From Bacillota bacterium (GTDB lineage Bacteria; Bacillota; Clostridia; Lachnospirales; Lachnospiraceae): a DNA stretch of 64,000 nt. The position numbers and the translations under genes are program-made. Positions 53,170 to 62,575 of the stretch are shown piece by piece. The DNA is taken from contig JAQXUQ010000010.1 of the NCBI GenBank assembly GCA_029224465.1, positions 90,427 to 154,426 on the forward strand, in the 5' to 3' direction. Under the pieces are notes generated by a model, which worked only from the letters and a program-made list of their open reading frames with translations, was not told the DNA's origin and searched no databases. The stretch's first letter is position 1, and each line of letters opens with the position of its first letter.

Positions 53170-53928
53170 TCAAAGCGGGGCGGGGGCAGCGGGCCGGAGG
53201 AGGCGCGCACGCAGCTCCTGTATCTCCTTTTCCGTCAGTTTCCTGTACTCTCCCGGCGAAAGGTCCGGATCAAGCCGCAGCGGGCCGAAGGTAATTCTCT
53301 GCAGATATTTCACTTCTCTGCCGCCGCCAAGCGCTGCCACCATCTTCTTAATCTGATGGAACTTGCCTTCCTGAATCGTAATCCGGACTTTTGAGGCGTC
53401 CCCGGAAACAATTTCCATATTTGCAGGCATCGCCGTCAGATTCCGGTCGAACTGAATTCCTCTTTGAAACTTTTCGATATCTTCCTGTGTGACGGGTGCC
53501 GTCAGCTCCGCGTAGTACGTCTTGTCAACGTGGCTCGCGGGGGCCAGAAGCCGGTGCGCAAGCTGCCCGTCATTCGAAAGAAGCAGCAGACCTTCGGTAT
53601 CCTTGTCCAGACGGCCTACCGGTGCAAGATCCCGCCTTCGCCGTCCGCCTTGTCCGTCATCTGCCATCAGATCCAGAACTGTTTTCTGCCGTTTGTCAAC
53701 CGTTGCGGTCAAAACACCGGCAGGTTTGTTCATCATGTAATATTCAAAGATATGGTACTCGACCGGTTTTCCGAAATAGGTAACTTCCGGTGCCGCCGTT
53801 TCATCCAGAAGAAATCCGGGGTCCCGCACCGGCTCTCCGCCGACGAGAACAGCGCCGCCCCGGATGTTCTTTTTGATTTCACTGCGCGTGCCGGCGCCCA
53901 TATCCGCGAGAAATTTGTCCAGCCGCAT
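53170..53928 (-). CDS. RsuA/RluB-family rRNA pseudouridine synthase
   Basis: A 252-residue enzyme that isomerises uridine in rRNA. The N-terminal S4-type RNA-binding domain begins RLDKFLADMGAGTRSEIKK; the catalytic domain has the Asp in VGRLDKDTEGLLLLSNDG; the C-terminal QEGKFHQIKKMVAALGG is typical of RsuA. Whether the target is 16S U516 (RsuA) or a 23S site cannot be fixed. It follows the DAHP synthase by 90 nt on the minus strand and converges on the hicB-like gene; the two stops are 81 nt apart. Confidence 0.92.
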   Translation of the reverse strand: MRLDKFLADMGAGTRSEIKKNIRGGAVLVGGEPVRDPGFLLDETAAPEVTYFGKPVEYHIFEYYMMNKPAGVLTATVDKRQKTVLDLMADDGQGGRRRRDLAPVGRLDKDTEGLLLLSNDGQLAHRLLAPASHVDKTYYAELTAPVTQEDIEKFQRGIQFDRNLTAMPANMEIVSGDASKVRITIQEGKFHQIKKMVAALGGGREVKYLQRITFGPLRLDPDLSPGEYRKLTEKEIQELRARLLRPAAPAPL

Positions 53929-54018
53929 TGTGCTCCTTTCCGTTCCGGCCGCATGCCGGAGACCGCTGCCCGGTTACAGCTTTCAGCAAAGCAGGACAGC
54001 CGCATGGATCGGTTCCGC

Positions 54019-55053
54019 TTACAGCTGGTCCGCCAGTTCCAGAATCAATTTTTCTGATTTTCTCCAGCCAAGACAGGGATCGGTAATGGATTTTCCATAC
54101 ACACCGTCGCCGATTTTCTGGTTTCCGTCCACCAGATAACTCTCGATCATCAGGCCTTTGACAAGTCCCCGGATTTCCTCCGATACATGCATGCTGTGCA
54201 GCACGTCCTTGGCAATCCGGATCTGTTCCATATATCTTTTGCCGGAGTTGTTATGATTGCAGTCGATAATGACCGCCGGATTCAAAAGCCCCAGCTTGTC
54301 GTACTGCTCCTTGAGATCCGTCAGATCCTCATAATGGTAATTCGGATGGCTGCGACCGTACCGGTCAACATAGCCCCGCAGAATCGCGTGTGTCAGAGGA
54401 TTGCCGGTCGTTCTGACTTCCCAGCCTCTGTATACAAATGTCTGCGGATTCTGCGCCGCGATAATGGCATTCATCATGACGGAAAGATCGCCGCCGGTCG
54501 GATTTTTCATGCCGGCGGGAATGCCGATGCCGCTCGCGACCATCCGGTGCTGCTGATCCTCCACCGACCTTGCGCCGATCGCTACATAAGCAAGCAGATC
54601 CGAAAGATAACGGTGATTTTCCGGATACAGCATCTCCTCGGCGCAGGTAAAGCCTGTCTGCGTCGCGACGCGGGTGTGCATCTGACGGATCGCGATGATC
54701 CCTGCCAGCATGTCTTCCGCCTTCTCCGGATCCGGCTGGTGCAGCATTCCCTTGTATCCGACGCCTTTTGTGCGTGGTTTATTCGTATAGACCCGCGGAA
54801 TGATGAAGATTTTGTCTTTCACCTTCTCCTGCACACGGGCAAGTCTTGTCATGTACTCCAGGACAGCATCTTCCCGGTCCGCGGAGCAGGGACCGATAAT
54901 CAGCAGAAACCTTTTGTCCTTCCCTGTAAAGATATCTTCGATTTCCTGATCCCGTTTCTGTTTGAGCTGTTTAATGCTCTCGGGAAGCGGGTACTCGTCC
55001 TTCAGCTCCTGCGGAATCGGAAGCTTCCGCACAAATTCCATCTGCATTTCCAT
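54019..55053 (-). CDS. 3-Deoxy-7-phosphoheptulonate synthase (class I, AroFGH type)
   Basis: Condenses phosphoenolpyruvate with erythrose 4-phosphate, the first step of the shikimate pathway. The 344-residue length and motifs LLIIGPCSADREDAVLEYM and IPRVYTNKPRTKGVGYKG match the AroF/G/H (class I alpha) group; the metal and substrate site includes IIDCNHNNSGK and SYLVDGNQ. Members are feedback-inhibited by aromatic amino acids; the specificity here is unknown. GGGAG lies 12 nt before the ATG, slightly long. It is isolated from other aro genes in this window. Confidence 0.95.
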   Translation of the reverse strand: MEMQMEFVRKLPIPQELKDEYPLPESIKQLKQKRDQEIEDIFTGKDKRFLLIIGPCSADREDAVLEYMTRLARVQEKVKDKIFIIPRVYTNKPRTKGVGYKGMLHQPDPEKAEDMLAGIIAIRQMHTRVATQTGFTCAEEMLYPENHRYLSDLLAYVAIGARSVEDQQHRMVASGIGIPAGMKNPTGGDLSVMMNAIIAAQNPQTFVYRGWEVRTTGNPLTHAILRGYVDRYGRSHPNYHYEDLTDLKEQYDKLGLLNPAVIIDCNHNNSGKRYMEQIRIAKDVLHSMHVSEEIRGLVKGLMIESYLVDGNQKIGDGVYGKSITDPCLGWRKSEKLILELADQL

Positions 55054-55099
55054 AATAATTCTTTACTCCCGGGTTCCAATATGCTGCGGCGCCCCTCAT

Positions 55100-55792
55100 T
55101 CAGAACGAATGCCTGCGCCTGCTGGTAATCGATACGTAGAGATCGTACAGAGCGGAACCTGTTTTGCCGTGTGCCGGGTGCTCGTCCTCGCCGATTTCCA
55201 CAATGTGTGACTCGTAGGCATTGATAATCCGCGTACCGCTTGGATGCGCGCATTCCCTCTGGAATTTACCGCACTGATAATTTGCATGCACATGCCCGTA
55301 AAACATATATTTCGGCTTCCATTTCGTAAGAAGCGAATTGAAGCACGCAAAGCCCATATGCGGCAGGTCGTCCATATCGCCGTATCCCCGCGCCGGAGAA
55401 TGCGTAACAAGAATATCAAAGCCGTTGTGCAGCGCAATCATCCGGTTCAGCTTCCGGATTCTCTGCCGCATCTCCTCCTCCGTATACATGCACGGATTTG
55501 TAGGGTGATACCGCATGCTGCCGCCCAGCCCCAGAACCCGCAGGCCTTTATAATCATAGATTCTGTCGTCAATGTCAATGCAGCCTTCCGGCGGCATCGT
55601 CAGATAGCTCTTATCGTGGTTGCCCTTGACATAGAGCAGCGGACAGTTCACCATCGTTTCCAGAAACTCCAGATATTTGTGATTCAGATCTCCGCAGGAA
55701 ATGATGAGGTCGACACCTCTTGTCTTCTCCGGATCGTAGTATTCTCCAAGGCTCTTCACTTCTTCATCTGCCAGAATCAGCACCTTCATCAT
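55100..55792 (-). CDS. Calcineurin-like phosphoesterase (YfcE-type)
   Basis: A 230-residue metallophosphoesterase. Motifs appear in order: VLILADEE, DLIISCGDLNHKY, YVKGNHDKSYL, LVTHSPARGYGD, and MFYGHVHANYQCGKF, which supply the two-metal site. YfcE-like enzymes cleave phosphodiesters in vitro; the physiological substrate is unknown. ATG 55792 or the adjacent ATG 55789 is possible; GGGG upstream gives better spacing to the second. It follows the BMP-domain gene by 17 nt, so the two probably share a transcript. Confidence 0.88.
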   Translation of the reverse strand: MMKVLILADEEVKSLGEYYDPEKTRGVDLIISCGDLNHKYLEFLETMVNCPLLYVKGNHDKSYLTMPPEGCIDIDDRIYDYKGLRVLGLGGSMRYHPTNPCMYTEEEMRQRIRKLNRMIALHNGFDILVTHSPARGYGDMDDLPHMGFACFNSLLTKWKPKYMFYGHVHANYQCGKFQRECAHPSGTRIINAYESHIVEIGEDEHPAHGKTGSALYDLYVSITSRRRHSF

Positions 55793-55809
55793 GTAACCCC
55801 AACAAATTC

Positions 55810-57729
55810 TCAGTCTTCGTTAACCCCCGCGATGCTCACGACATCGCCCGCGTCCGCGCGAAGCTCCTGTTTCTGCGGAATGGCGCCGTCAATATTATCG
55901 CACAGCCAGTTCATTGTGATGATTTCCTCATTCGTAAGTCTCGGGCTGTCTTCCTTCCGGATGACACCTTCCTGACTGCGAAGCTCTCCGTCGAACGGAC
56001 TGATTCCTTCCGTGATGATGCCTCCCCGCAGCAGTCTTGCAAGCTTCTGCGAATAATACGGCAGCTTTTCGGAAAGAATCACATCGATGACGCCTGCCGA
56101 CATTCCCCACCAGTATGACATGGCCTGCTGCGCGCCTTTGACGGCTTTGTCATATGTTCCGTCCAGAATTGTTTTCACCAGAAGTTCATAGTAACGCCCC
56201 CAGTTCAGGACCGGGAAAGCCAGATTTGTCACGCTTCCGTCCGGTTCCATCTGATAAATGCCGTATTCTCTGGACGGTTGCTGCGGCCTGATAATGTCCT
56301 GTCCCGAAATGACCGTGATTCCTTCCTGCGCGAACTCCTTCTTCCAGTCTGTCCCGATCTGCGTTGACCATTTCAGTTCAATTCTTGCCTTCGGATCGAC
56401 AAGCGAAGCGCCGACCGCGAACGCGTTGATGTTCGCGATTGTGCCGTACAGCGGATAGTCGGCGACATATCCGATCTTATGACTGTCCGCGACACTCGCC
56501 GCGAGCGCTCCCATGACAAACTTGGCTTCATACATCCGCCCGTAATAATTGCGGACCGCATTGTGGGAAAGATTCACCGAGCAGTTTAAAAACCGGATCT
56601 CCGGATAGTGAATCGCCGAGCGCAGCGTTTCCGGCATCTGCTCGGGTGAAGTCGTAAAAACAACGCCGTCTCCGTCCGCCGCCGCCGCGTCAATGGCTCT
56701 CCGGATCTTCTCGTCCGTGTCGCAGTTCTCGAAGCAGATCGTATCGACCGCGCCGTCAAAACATTCCTGCAGGTGATTTCTCCCGAGCTCATGCCCGTAA
56801 ATCCAGCCGGAGTCATCCGGACTCTTCGTATACAGAAATGCCGCGCGCAGCGGATTTTCCTTTGTATAAGTCTTCGGGCGGCGGAGAATATCCAGAATGC
56901 CGCCGCCCGCTGTCTGAATATCCTCCGGCTTTTCGACAAGCTTTACATTGTCGGCGTTCGTTTCGGTCATAAATTCATTCCGAAGCTTCGAAACCCGTTC
57001 GGAAAGCACTGTATCCGGCTCGTCCATCAGGCTTTGCAGAGGATAAACCGTGAGATAGACAAGGAACGCGTCACCTTCTGTCGTATCTTCCTGCTTGCCG
57101 TATTTTGCCCGGTAAACCCGCAGAAAATTCGCGTATCCCGCCTTGACGTCTTCCATGACGGCGTCCGGCCACGGGTGCTCGAGGTCCTGTCCGATCAGCC
57201 CCGCGAATTTCCTGTACGAGCCTTCTTTGGAAAACAGAATGTCATACAATGGACATACCTTGAAATAATCCAGGAATTCAAAATAGCCCTTGTTCTCCTC
57301 CGTTCTCTTCGGCAGGACGCGGATAATATCCGCGGCGATAAACGCAACGCCGCTGTAACGGCAGACCGAAACTCTCTTGTTTCCTTCCTGCACGTAAAAA
57401 CGGTTCAAATATTCATATGCCTTGATCGGATCGTGCAGTCCTTCCTGCAGCTGGGAGTCATAGAGCAGAGACCACTTGGTCGCGAATTCCGACTTCGGAC
57501 CTAAAATCGGCATGAAATTCGATGAAAAAGTATTGGTCCGTCCGCTCGTCTTTGTTCCGACAACCTTCTCGATCGGTAGATCGACGATTCCGACCGGGAC
57601 CTCCGCAAGCGTATCGATGTCTTTGAGAATTTCATCCAGAACCGGCGGATACGGATAGCGGCCTTCCGCAATCGCTTTTCTGTATTCCCGCTGGCCGATT
57701 CTGCAGGCGTTTTCATAATCTTCAATCAT
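55810..57729 (-). CDS. BMP-domain nucleoside-binding protein with extra N-terminal domain, no signal peptide
   Basis: A 639-residue protein. The C-terminal 350 residues form a BMP/Med-type periplasmic-binding fold (AAFLYTKSPDDSGWIYGHE, DGVVFTTSPEQM, IGYVADYPLYGTIANINAFAVGA), the family that binds nucleosides for ABC import. The first 180 residues contain YVQEGNKRVSVCRYSG, which resembles the core of ParB/Srx-like nuclease-fold domains. No signal peptide or lipobox exists, so it is predicted cytoplasmic, unusual for a solute-binding domain. No BMP-transporter permease genes are nearby. A cytosolic nucleoside sensor is plausible; the function is unproven. Confidence 0.82.
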   Translation of the reverse strand: MIEDYENACRIGQREYRKAIAEGRYPYPPVLDEILKDIDTLAEVPVGIVDLPIEKVVGTKTSGRTNTFSSNFMPILGPKSEFATKWSLLYDSQLQEGLHDPIKAYEYLNRFYVQEGNKRVSVCRYSGVAFIAADIIRVLPKRTEENKGYFEFLDYFKVCPLYDILFSKEGSYRKFAGLIGQDLEHPWPDAVMEDVKAGYANFLRVYRAKYGKQEDTTEGDAFLVYLTVYPLQSLMDEPDTVLSERVSKLRNEFMTETNADNVKLVEKPEDIQTAGGGILDILRRPKTYTKENPLRAAFLYTKSPDDSGWIYGHELGRNHLQECFDGAVDTICFENCDTDEKIRRAIDAAAADGDGVVFTTSPEQMPETLRSAIHYPEIRFLNCSVNLSHNAVRNYYGRMYEAKFVMGALAASVADSHKIGYVADYPLYGTIANINAFAVGASLVDPKARIELKWSTQIGTDWKKEFAQEGITVISGQDIIRPQQPSREYGIYQMEPDGSVTNLAFPVLNWGRYYELLVKTILDGTYDKAVKGAQQAMSYWWGMSAGVIDVILSEKLPYYSQKLARLLRGGIITEGISPFDGELRSQEGVIRKEDSPRLTNEEIITMNWLCDNIDGAIPQKQELRADAGDVVSIAGVNED

Positions 57730-57780
57730 ACTTTCTCCTTTGGAAGAGCCTGCTGCTCCGCAGCTCTTCCGGTTACGACA

Positions 57781-57821
57781 ATTTTAAAGGGGGCGGTGCC
57801 CCTTTGCAAGGCATCGCCCCC
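57781..57821 (-). terminator. Terminator of degV
   Basis: GGGGGCGGTGCC (57789-57800) pairs with GGCATCGCCCCC (57810-57821) with one G-U; the minus-strand tail is TTTAAAATT. It separates degV from the BMP-domain gene. Confidence 0.75.
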
Positions 57822-57909
57822 GGAATTTCCGAAAATATATCTGTTCTGCCGGCACCGCCGCGCCGCGGAAGCCGCAGCGGGTATGAAAATTGTGCAGTCT
57901 CTCCGGCGA

Positions 57910-58821
57910 TCAGGCCACAGCCGGAGCCGCGGCGGCAGCCGCTGCAAGGCGCGGCATGATCGCGGCTCCCACAGCCCCGGGCCCGATGTGGCAGGATAAC
58001 AGGAGCGAAAGCCGCCGCACGGGAATCTGACCCCGTTTTGCGGGAAACGCTTCTTCAAGCTCCCGCGCGAACGCTTCCGCGCGCGCTCTGTCATCCGAGT
58101 AAGCTACCGCGAGATCGCAGCGGCGGCAGGATGGATCGTGAAAGCGCTCCTTTGCGTCCCTCTGCAACGCCTCCAGCATGATCTGCCGGCACTGCTTCGC
58201 GGTTCTGCCGGTGCGGTACGTATCCAGCGCGCCGCCGGCAGGAATCGTAAGGACCGGCCGGATTTTCAGGAACGTGCCGATGGCGGCGGCAGCCGGTGTT
58301 ATCCGCCCTCCGCGCTTTAAATATTCCAGCGTGCCCATCGCGATATAGATCGCGTTTTCATCCGCGTTCTCCTGCAGCACCTTTATGATTTCACCCGGAC
58401 CGTATCCTTTGCGGATCAGATTTTCTGCATCCAGCAGTGCCTGCTGCTGCGTAATCGAAACTCTCCGGTTGTCGGCGACAAAGACCCTGCCGCGGTATTT
58501 CTCCTCCCGGGCGAGCAGCAGCGCCTGCTGCGCGGAACCGGAAAGAGCGGAGGAAATCGGAAGATGAATCACGGCGTCCGCCTCCGAAAGTGCGGCGTCC
58601 CATGTACGGAAAACATCTTCCGGCAGAGGCTGTGATGTCCTGCATCTGCCGCCTTTCTCCATCCGGCGGAAAAAGTCTTCCGCGCTCATATTGATCCCTT
58701 CGAAATATGTTTCCGGATCGTTGTCAAACATAAACGGCATCGGTACGACATGTACACCCATGCGCACCATTTCCTCCCGCTCCAGTCCGCACCCGGAATC
58801 TGTTGTCAAAGCAATTTTCAT
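57910..58821 (-). CDS. DegV family fatty-acid-binding protein
   Basis: A 303-residue DegV protein that binds a single fatty acid and, in FakB form, presents it to a fatty-acid kinase. The two-domain fold shows IALTTDSGCGLE at the N-terminus, GRCRTSQPLPEDV, and the ligand motif PISSALSGSAQQA. The last 25 residues are Ala-rich (PRLAAAAAAAPAVA), probably a disordered tail. No kinase gene (fakA) is near. AAAGGAG precedes the ATG at 58821. Whether it is a true FakB is an inference from family. Confidence 0.88.
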   Translation of the reverse strand: MKIALTTDSGCGLEREEMVRMGVHVVPMPFMFDNDPETYFEGINMSAEDFFRRMEKGGRCRTSQPLPEDVFRTWDAALSEADAVIHLPISSALSGSAQQALLLAREEKYRGRVFVADNRRVSITQQQALLDAENLIRKGYGPGEIIKVLQENADENAIYIAMGTLEYLKRGGRITPAAAAIGTFLKIRPVLTIPAGGALDTYRTGRTAKQCRQIMLEALQRDAKERFHDPSCRRCDLAVAYSDDRARAEAFARELEEAFPAKRGQIPVRRLSLLLSCHIGPGAVGAAIMPRLAAAAAAAPAVA

Positions 58822-58892
58822 TTTGTTTTGTCTCCTTTGCCATCCCCGCAGCGGCGCGAATATCCGCCGCCGGGTTTAAAATCAGACAGCTG

Positions 58893-58921
58893 TTGTTTTT
58901 CAAAATTTTCTATAGTATACT
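58893..58921 (+). promoter_or_regulatory. Promoter of the tetR-type gene
   Basis: TTGTTT (58893-58898), 17 nt, TATACT (58916-58921). The leader to the ATG at 59016 is about 88 nt. Confidence 0.65.
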
Positions 58922-59015
58922 TTCGGCAAAACAGGAATGCACCGGGCATTATCCGATTCCTGTCGGAGTTCCGACAAACCCTGAAAACAGACGGATGCGG
59001 AAGGAGGCAGAATCT

Positions 59016-59603
59016 ATGGCTGTCATTGATCTGAAAGAGCTGCGGGGAAAAGACGGGAAGAAGCTGCCGAAAAGTCAGCGCTATATCATAGAAACATTTC
59101 TTTCGATGCGCGCGCAGCTGCCGCTCGAAAAGATCACAGTCGTGGAACTCTGCCGCCGGGCAGACATCAATAAATCCACGTTCTACGCCTATTACCATGA
59201 TATCTACGCGCTTTCGGAAATGCTGCAGACAGAAGTGATTCAGAAAATCATTGACTCTTTTGACGATCCGGATGAAATTATCTCGGATCCCGGCAAATAT
59301 ACGATGGACGTTCTGATGAACTGTGAGCCGGACACGGAGCTGATACGGATTCTGTTTTCCGGCAGTCAGAGCAGTCTCCTGCCGCAGCGGCTCGAAAAGA
59401 TCATCAGGGAACAGTTTTATAAGGCAAAGCCCCAGCACCGGGGCGACATGAAACACGCCCTGATGCTGAGTTACAAAATTTACGGCGCCTATTACGCCTT
59501 CGAGAATAACCGCCAGTTTGACAGAACAGAAGCGATCACTTTCATCGGTCAGATGGCGGGCGCGTTCTGCCCGCCGTGGCCGGACCGGAAAGACGCTCAG
59601 TGA
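59016..59603 (+). CDS. TetR/AcrR family transcriptional regulator
   Basis: A 195-residue repressor. The N-terminal helix-turn-helix reads [29 protein letters not shown], matching TetR family members with the DNA-binding STFYxYY signature; the rest is a helical ligand-binding domain. Ligand and target genes are unknown. ATG 59016 is set by AAGGAGG 8 nt upstream, so the longer frame from 58803 is not used. It converges on and overlaps the uridine phosphorylase gene by 7 nt. No obvious operator palindrome was found next to its own promoter. Confidence 0.88.
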   Translation: MAVIDLKELRGKDGKKLPKSQRYIIETFLSMRAQLPLEKITVVELCRRADINKSTFYAYYHDIYALSEMLQTEVIQKIIDSFDDPDEIISDPGKYTMDVLMNCEPDTELIRILFSGSQSSLLPQRLEKIIREQFYKAKPQHRGDMKHALMLSYKIYGAYYAFENNRQFDRTEAITFIGQMAGAFCPPWPDRKDAQ

Positions 59604-60388
59604 GCACCGCCCGTTTCTGCCGCATCCTCTGCGATCAGCTTCCGGATGGCGCCGACCGCGACGCGGACTGCTGTGTCCGTGTCGTGCACGACAGGGTTCG
59701 GGAGGCCTTTCTTCTCTCTCTCCTGATTGGCCATCACGAGAAAACAGGACCCGCAGCGCACTCTTCGCGCCGCCGCGACCACAAAAAGCGCCGCAGATTC
59801 CATCTCGGACGCGAGGCATCCGAGGCGCAGCCATGCGTCCCACTTGTTCTGCAGTTCATAACCGACCGGCATACCGGCCGGATCATGCTGTCCGTAAAAG
59901 GAATCCTTACACTGCACTACCCCCGCGTGCCATACGGTTCCCTGTTCCTTCGCAGATTCGACAAGCGCGTTTGTTACATTCAGATCGGCGACAGCCGGAA
60001 ACTCGACCGGCGCGTATTCTCTGCTGGTTCCTTCCATACGGACCGCGGCGGTCGCGATTACCGTATCGCCGCTCTTTACATTCTCCTGCATGCCGCCGCA
60101 GGTGCCGATCCGGACAAAGGTATCCGCGCCGGCCTTTATCAGCTCTTCCATGGCAATCGAGGCGGACGGTCCGCCGATGCCTGTCGATGTCACACTGACC
60201 TTGACACCGTCCAGATAACCGGTATAAGTCGTGAATTCACGAACGTCCGCGACAAGCTTCGCGTCATCCAGATACTTTGCGATTTTCACACACCGTTTCG
60301 GATCCCCGGGCAGAATCACATATCTGCCGACATCTCCCCTGCCAACCTGTGTATGGTACTGTTTGCTTTCATCTTCCGAGTAATGCAT
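59597..60388 (-). CDS. udp: Uridine phosphorylase (nucleoside phosphorylase superfamily)
   Basis: Cleaves uridine and phosphate to uracil and ribose 1-phosphate for pyrimidine salvage. The 263-residue protein has the PNP/UDP-type phosphate loop [18 protein letters not shown], the [20 protein letters not shown] segment, and [17 protein letters not shown], where the Glu-Met-Glu ribose-binding motif sits. This pattern fits Udp better than purine nucleoside phosphorylase. AGGAGG precedes the ATG. A -10 TATAAT on the minus strand at 60435-60440 is visible without a good -35, so activator control is possible. Confidence 0.9.
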   Translation of the reverse strand: MHYSEDESKQYHTQVGRGDVGRYVILPGDPKRCVKIAKYLDDAKLVADVREFTTYTGYLDGVKVSVTSTGIGGPSASIAMEELIKAGADTFVRIGTCGGMQENVKSGDTVIATAAVRMEGTSREYAPVEFPAVADLNVTNALVESAKEQGTVWHAGVVQCKDSFYGQHDPAGMPVGYELQNKWDAWLRLGCLASEMESAALFVVAAARRVRCGSCFLVMANQEREKKGLPNPVVHDTDTAVRVAVGAIRKLIAEDAAETGGAH

Positions 60389-60554
60389 ACCCCGCCTCCT
60401 TTTCAGCGCATCTCCATTGTGTTCTGCTGTTCTTATTATATACGCGCGCGGCCGGTCTGCGGAGCCTCCATGCGCCGTACCACGCGTTTTCTGCCGCCTG
60501 CACGACGTGCATGCGGGCGGCCTTCGCGATTTTTGTGCCGTGCTGCGCGCAATC

Positions 60555-60563
60555 TGCTATACT
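60555..60563 (+). promoter_or_regulatory. Extended -10 promoter of the condensation-fold cassette
   Basis: TG-C-TATACT: TG at 60555-60556 and TATACT at 60558-60563. There is no convincing -35. The leader is about 56 nt, with GGAG 7 nt before the ATG at 60626. Confidence 0.5.
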
Positions 60564-60625
60564 GGTGGCATTGCCGGGCAAACGCCTTATGCTGTCCCGG
60601 TGCAATTTCAAAACCGGAGTAAATT

Positions 60626-61912
60626 ATGCCCAAACTTCCCGTCTGGTACAAACTGGATAATGCCGCCAAAATCGTCCCTGCGACTGCGCACGGCAGCGAC
60701 ACCCGCGTCTTCCGCATTGTCTGTGAGCTCACGGAGCCGGTGGACCCCGTCACACTACAGCATGCGCTCGACAAGACGGTGCGCGAGTACAATCATTTCA
60801 ATGTCGTTCTGCGTAAAGGTTTCTTCTGGTACTATCTGGACGAAACCGGCCTCCGGCCCAATGTGGAGAAAGATCATGACAGCGCCTGCAGTATGCTCTA
60901 CTATCCCGGCAGGCGGAATCTCCTGTACCGCGTATGTTATTTCGAACGCAGAATCATCCTCGAAATGTTTCATGCGCTGGCGGACGGAACCGGTGCTTTC
61001 ACGTTTCTGCAGACGCTGGTGACCGGGTATCTTGCGGAAAAACATAACCTCGGAGAAGGCCTTGCCCCGACCGAACGTTCTTCCTCACAGGAGAAAACTT
61101 CGGACGCTTTCCGGCATTTTTACCATAAGACGGCTAAATCCTCTCAGCTCGGACAGATGACCGGAACCAGAGCTTATCAGATTCACGAAACAAGAGACGC
61201 GAACCTCCGGACACACTGTCTGGAGGGAACCGTTCCGGCCGGAGCCTTTCTGGATCTTGCGCGCAGATATAATACAACCGCGAGCGTTCTCTCGACCGCT
61301 CTGATCATCGAAGCCATCCTTCCCTGCATGTCTGTCCGCGAAAGGAAATATCCTGTCGTGATCAGCGTCCCCGTGAATCTGCGGCAGTATTTCCCTTCGG
61401 AGACGACAAGGAATTTCTTCGGCGTGATCAATGTCTCTTATGACGCTTCCGAATACGACGGAACGCTGGAGAGCATTCTGCCTGCGGTCAGGCGCTGTTT
61501 TGACGAGCAGCTTGCAAAGGATAAAATTCTTGCGACCATGAATTCCTATTCCGGACTCGAGAACAATCCCGCGATCCGCTTTGTCCCGCTCTTTATCAAG
61601 GACCTCGCCGTTCAGGGATTCTCCGCGGCGGCAAGAAAAGGCACAACGGCGACCGTCTCCAACCTCGGCCGCATCCGGATGCCCGCGGCTCTTGACCCGT
61701 ACATTGACAAGTTCTCGGCCTTCATGGCAACGCCGAACATGCAGATCTGCATCTGTTCCTACGGTGACAAAATGGTATTCGGCGCCTCTTCGGCTTTCTC
61801 CGGGCACAGCGTCATGCTGAACTTTTTCCGGCGGCTTACCGCGCTTGGTATTTCCACCGAGCTTGCGACGAATGATTATGATCTGCGCGGCAGCGCGCAG
61901 GCAGAGAGGTAG
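60626..61912 (+). CDS. Condensation-domain-fold acyltransferase-like protein
   Basis: A 428-residue protein of the chloramphenicol acetyltransferase/NRPS condensation superfamily. The HxxxDG catalytic motif reads HALADG at residues 116-121; later segments VVISVPVNLRQYFPSET and NNPAIRFVPLFIK fit the fold. Similar stand-alone proteins are often called alcohol acetyltransferases, but nothing here fixes the acyl donor or acceptor. There are no adenylation or carrier domains. It is the first gene of a tight three-gene cassette, with the DUF6320 gene 3 nt after its stop. Confidence 0.82.
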   Translation: MPKLPVWYKLDNAAKIVPATAHGSDTRVFRIVCELTEPVDPVTLQHALDKTVREYNHFNVVLRKGFFWYYLDETGLRPNVEKDHDSACSMLYYPGRRNLLYRVCYFERRIILEMFHALADGTGAFTFLQTLVTGYLAEKHNLGEGLAPTERSSSQEKTSDAFRHFYHKTAKSSQLGQMTGTRAYQIHETRDANLRTHCLEGTVPAGAFLDLARRYNTTASVLSTALIIEAILPCMSVRERKYPVVISVPVNLRQYFPSETTRNFFGVINVSYDASEYDGTLESILPAVRRCFDEQLAKDKILATMNSYSGLENNPAIRFVPLFIKDLAVQGFSAAARKGTTATVSNLGRIRMPAALDPYIDKFSAFMATPNMQICICSYGDKMVFGASSAFSGHSVMLNFFRRLTALGISTELATNDYDLRGSAQAER

Positions 61913-61915
61913 ATC

Positions 61916-62575
61916 ATGCAGTACTGTTCCAAATGCGGCATCCATATCCGCGGTAATAAAAAATGCTGTCCGCTCTGTCAGGGACCGCTGACCGGAGAGC
62001 CGGAGGATCCGGCGTTTCCTGTTTTGCCGAAACATACGTATTCCAGCCTCTCCGTCATGAAAGTGGCTGTTTTTATCTTTGCCATCTGTGAAATCGCGCT
62101 GGCCTCGCTCTGGTACCTTGCAAGAGGCACGAGAGCCTGGACACCGGTTGCGGGCTTTGCCGTGTTCCTGCTGCTGATCGATGTGGCCATTGCACTCTAC
62201 TACCGCTATAACATCATCAAAATCGTGACCTTCGAGTGCTACTTCATCATGCTGTTGATCTTTGCTGTCGACCGGCTGACCGGTTTTCACGGCTGGTCGC
62301 TGGCCTTCGTTCTGCCGTTTCTGTTTCTGGCGCTCATCATTGCGACAACCGTGATCGCCCGGGCAGTGCATCTGCAGCTGGTTGACTATGTTATTTACAT
62401 TGCGCTCGATGTTATTCTTGCGTGCCTTCAGCTGATTCCGCTCGCGCTCCATCAAAATCCGTTTCCGATTTTTGCTGTTCTTACGCTCGGCGTCATTCTT
62501 GTATATGCCGTGGCGATTGTGATCTTCCGCACGCGCGATTTAAAGAGCGCGTCCGGCAAATGGTTTAATGTATGA
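61916..62575 (+). CDS. DUF6320 protein: zinc ribbon plus membrane helices
   Basis: A 219-residue protein. The N-terminus has a zinc-ribbon pattern: CSKCG at residues 4-8 and CCPLC at 17-21. Six hydrophobic helices then fill residues 40-205, with a short basic tail. I recognise the family as DUF6320; the function is unknown. It sits between the condensation-fold protein (3 nt upstream) and the esterase-like gene (8-nt overlap ATGTATGA), so the three are almost certainly one translationally coupled unit. A membrane anchor or transporter for the product of the flanking enzymes is a reasonable guess. Confidence 0.8.
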   Translation: MQYCSKCGIHIRGNKKCCPLCQGPLTGEPEDPAFPVLPKHTYSSLSVMKVAVFIFAICEIALASLWYLARGTRAWTPVAGFAVFLLLIDVAIALYYRYNIIKIVTFECYFIMLLIFAVDRLTGFHGWSLAFVLPFLFLALIIATTVIARAVHLQLVDYVIYIALDVILACLQLIPLALHQNPFPIFAVLTLGVILVYAVAIVIFRTRDLKSASGKWFNV

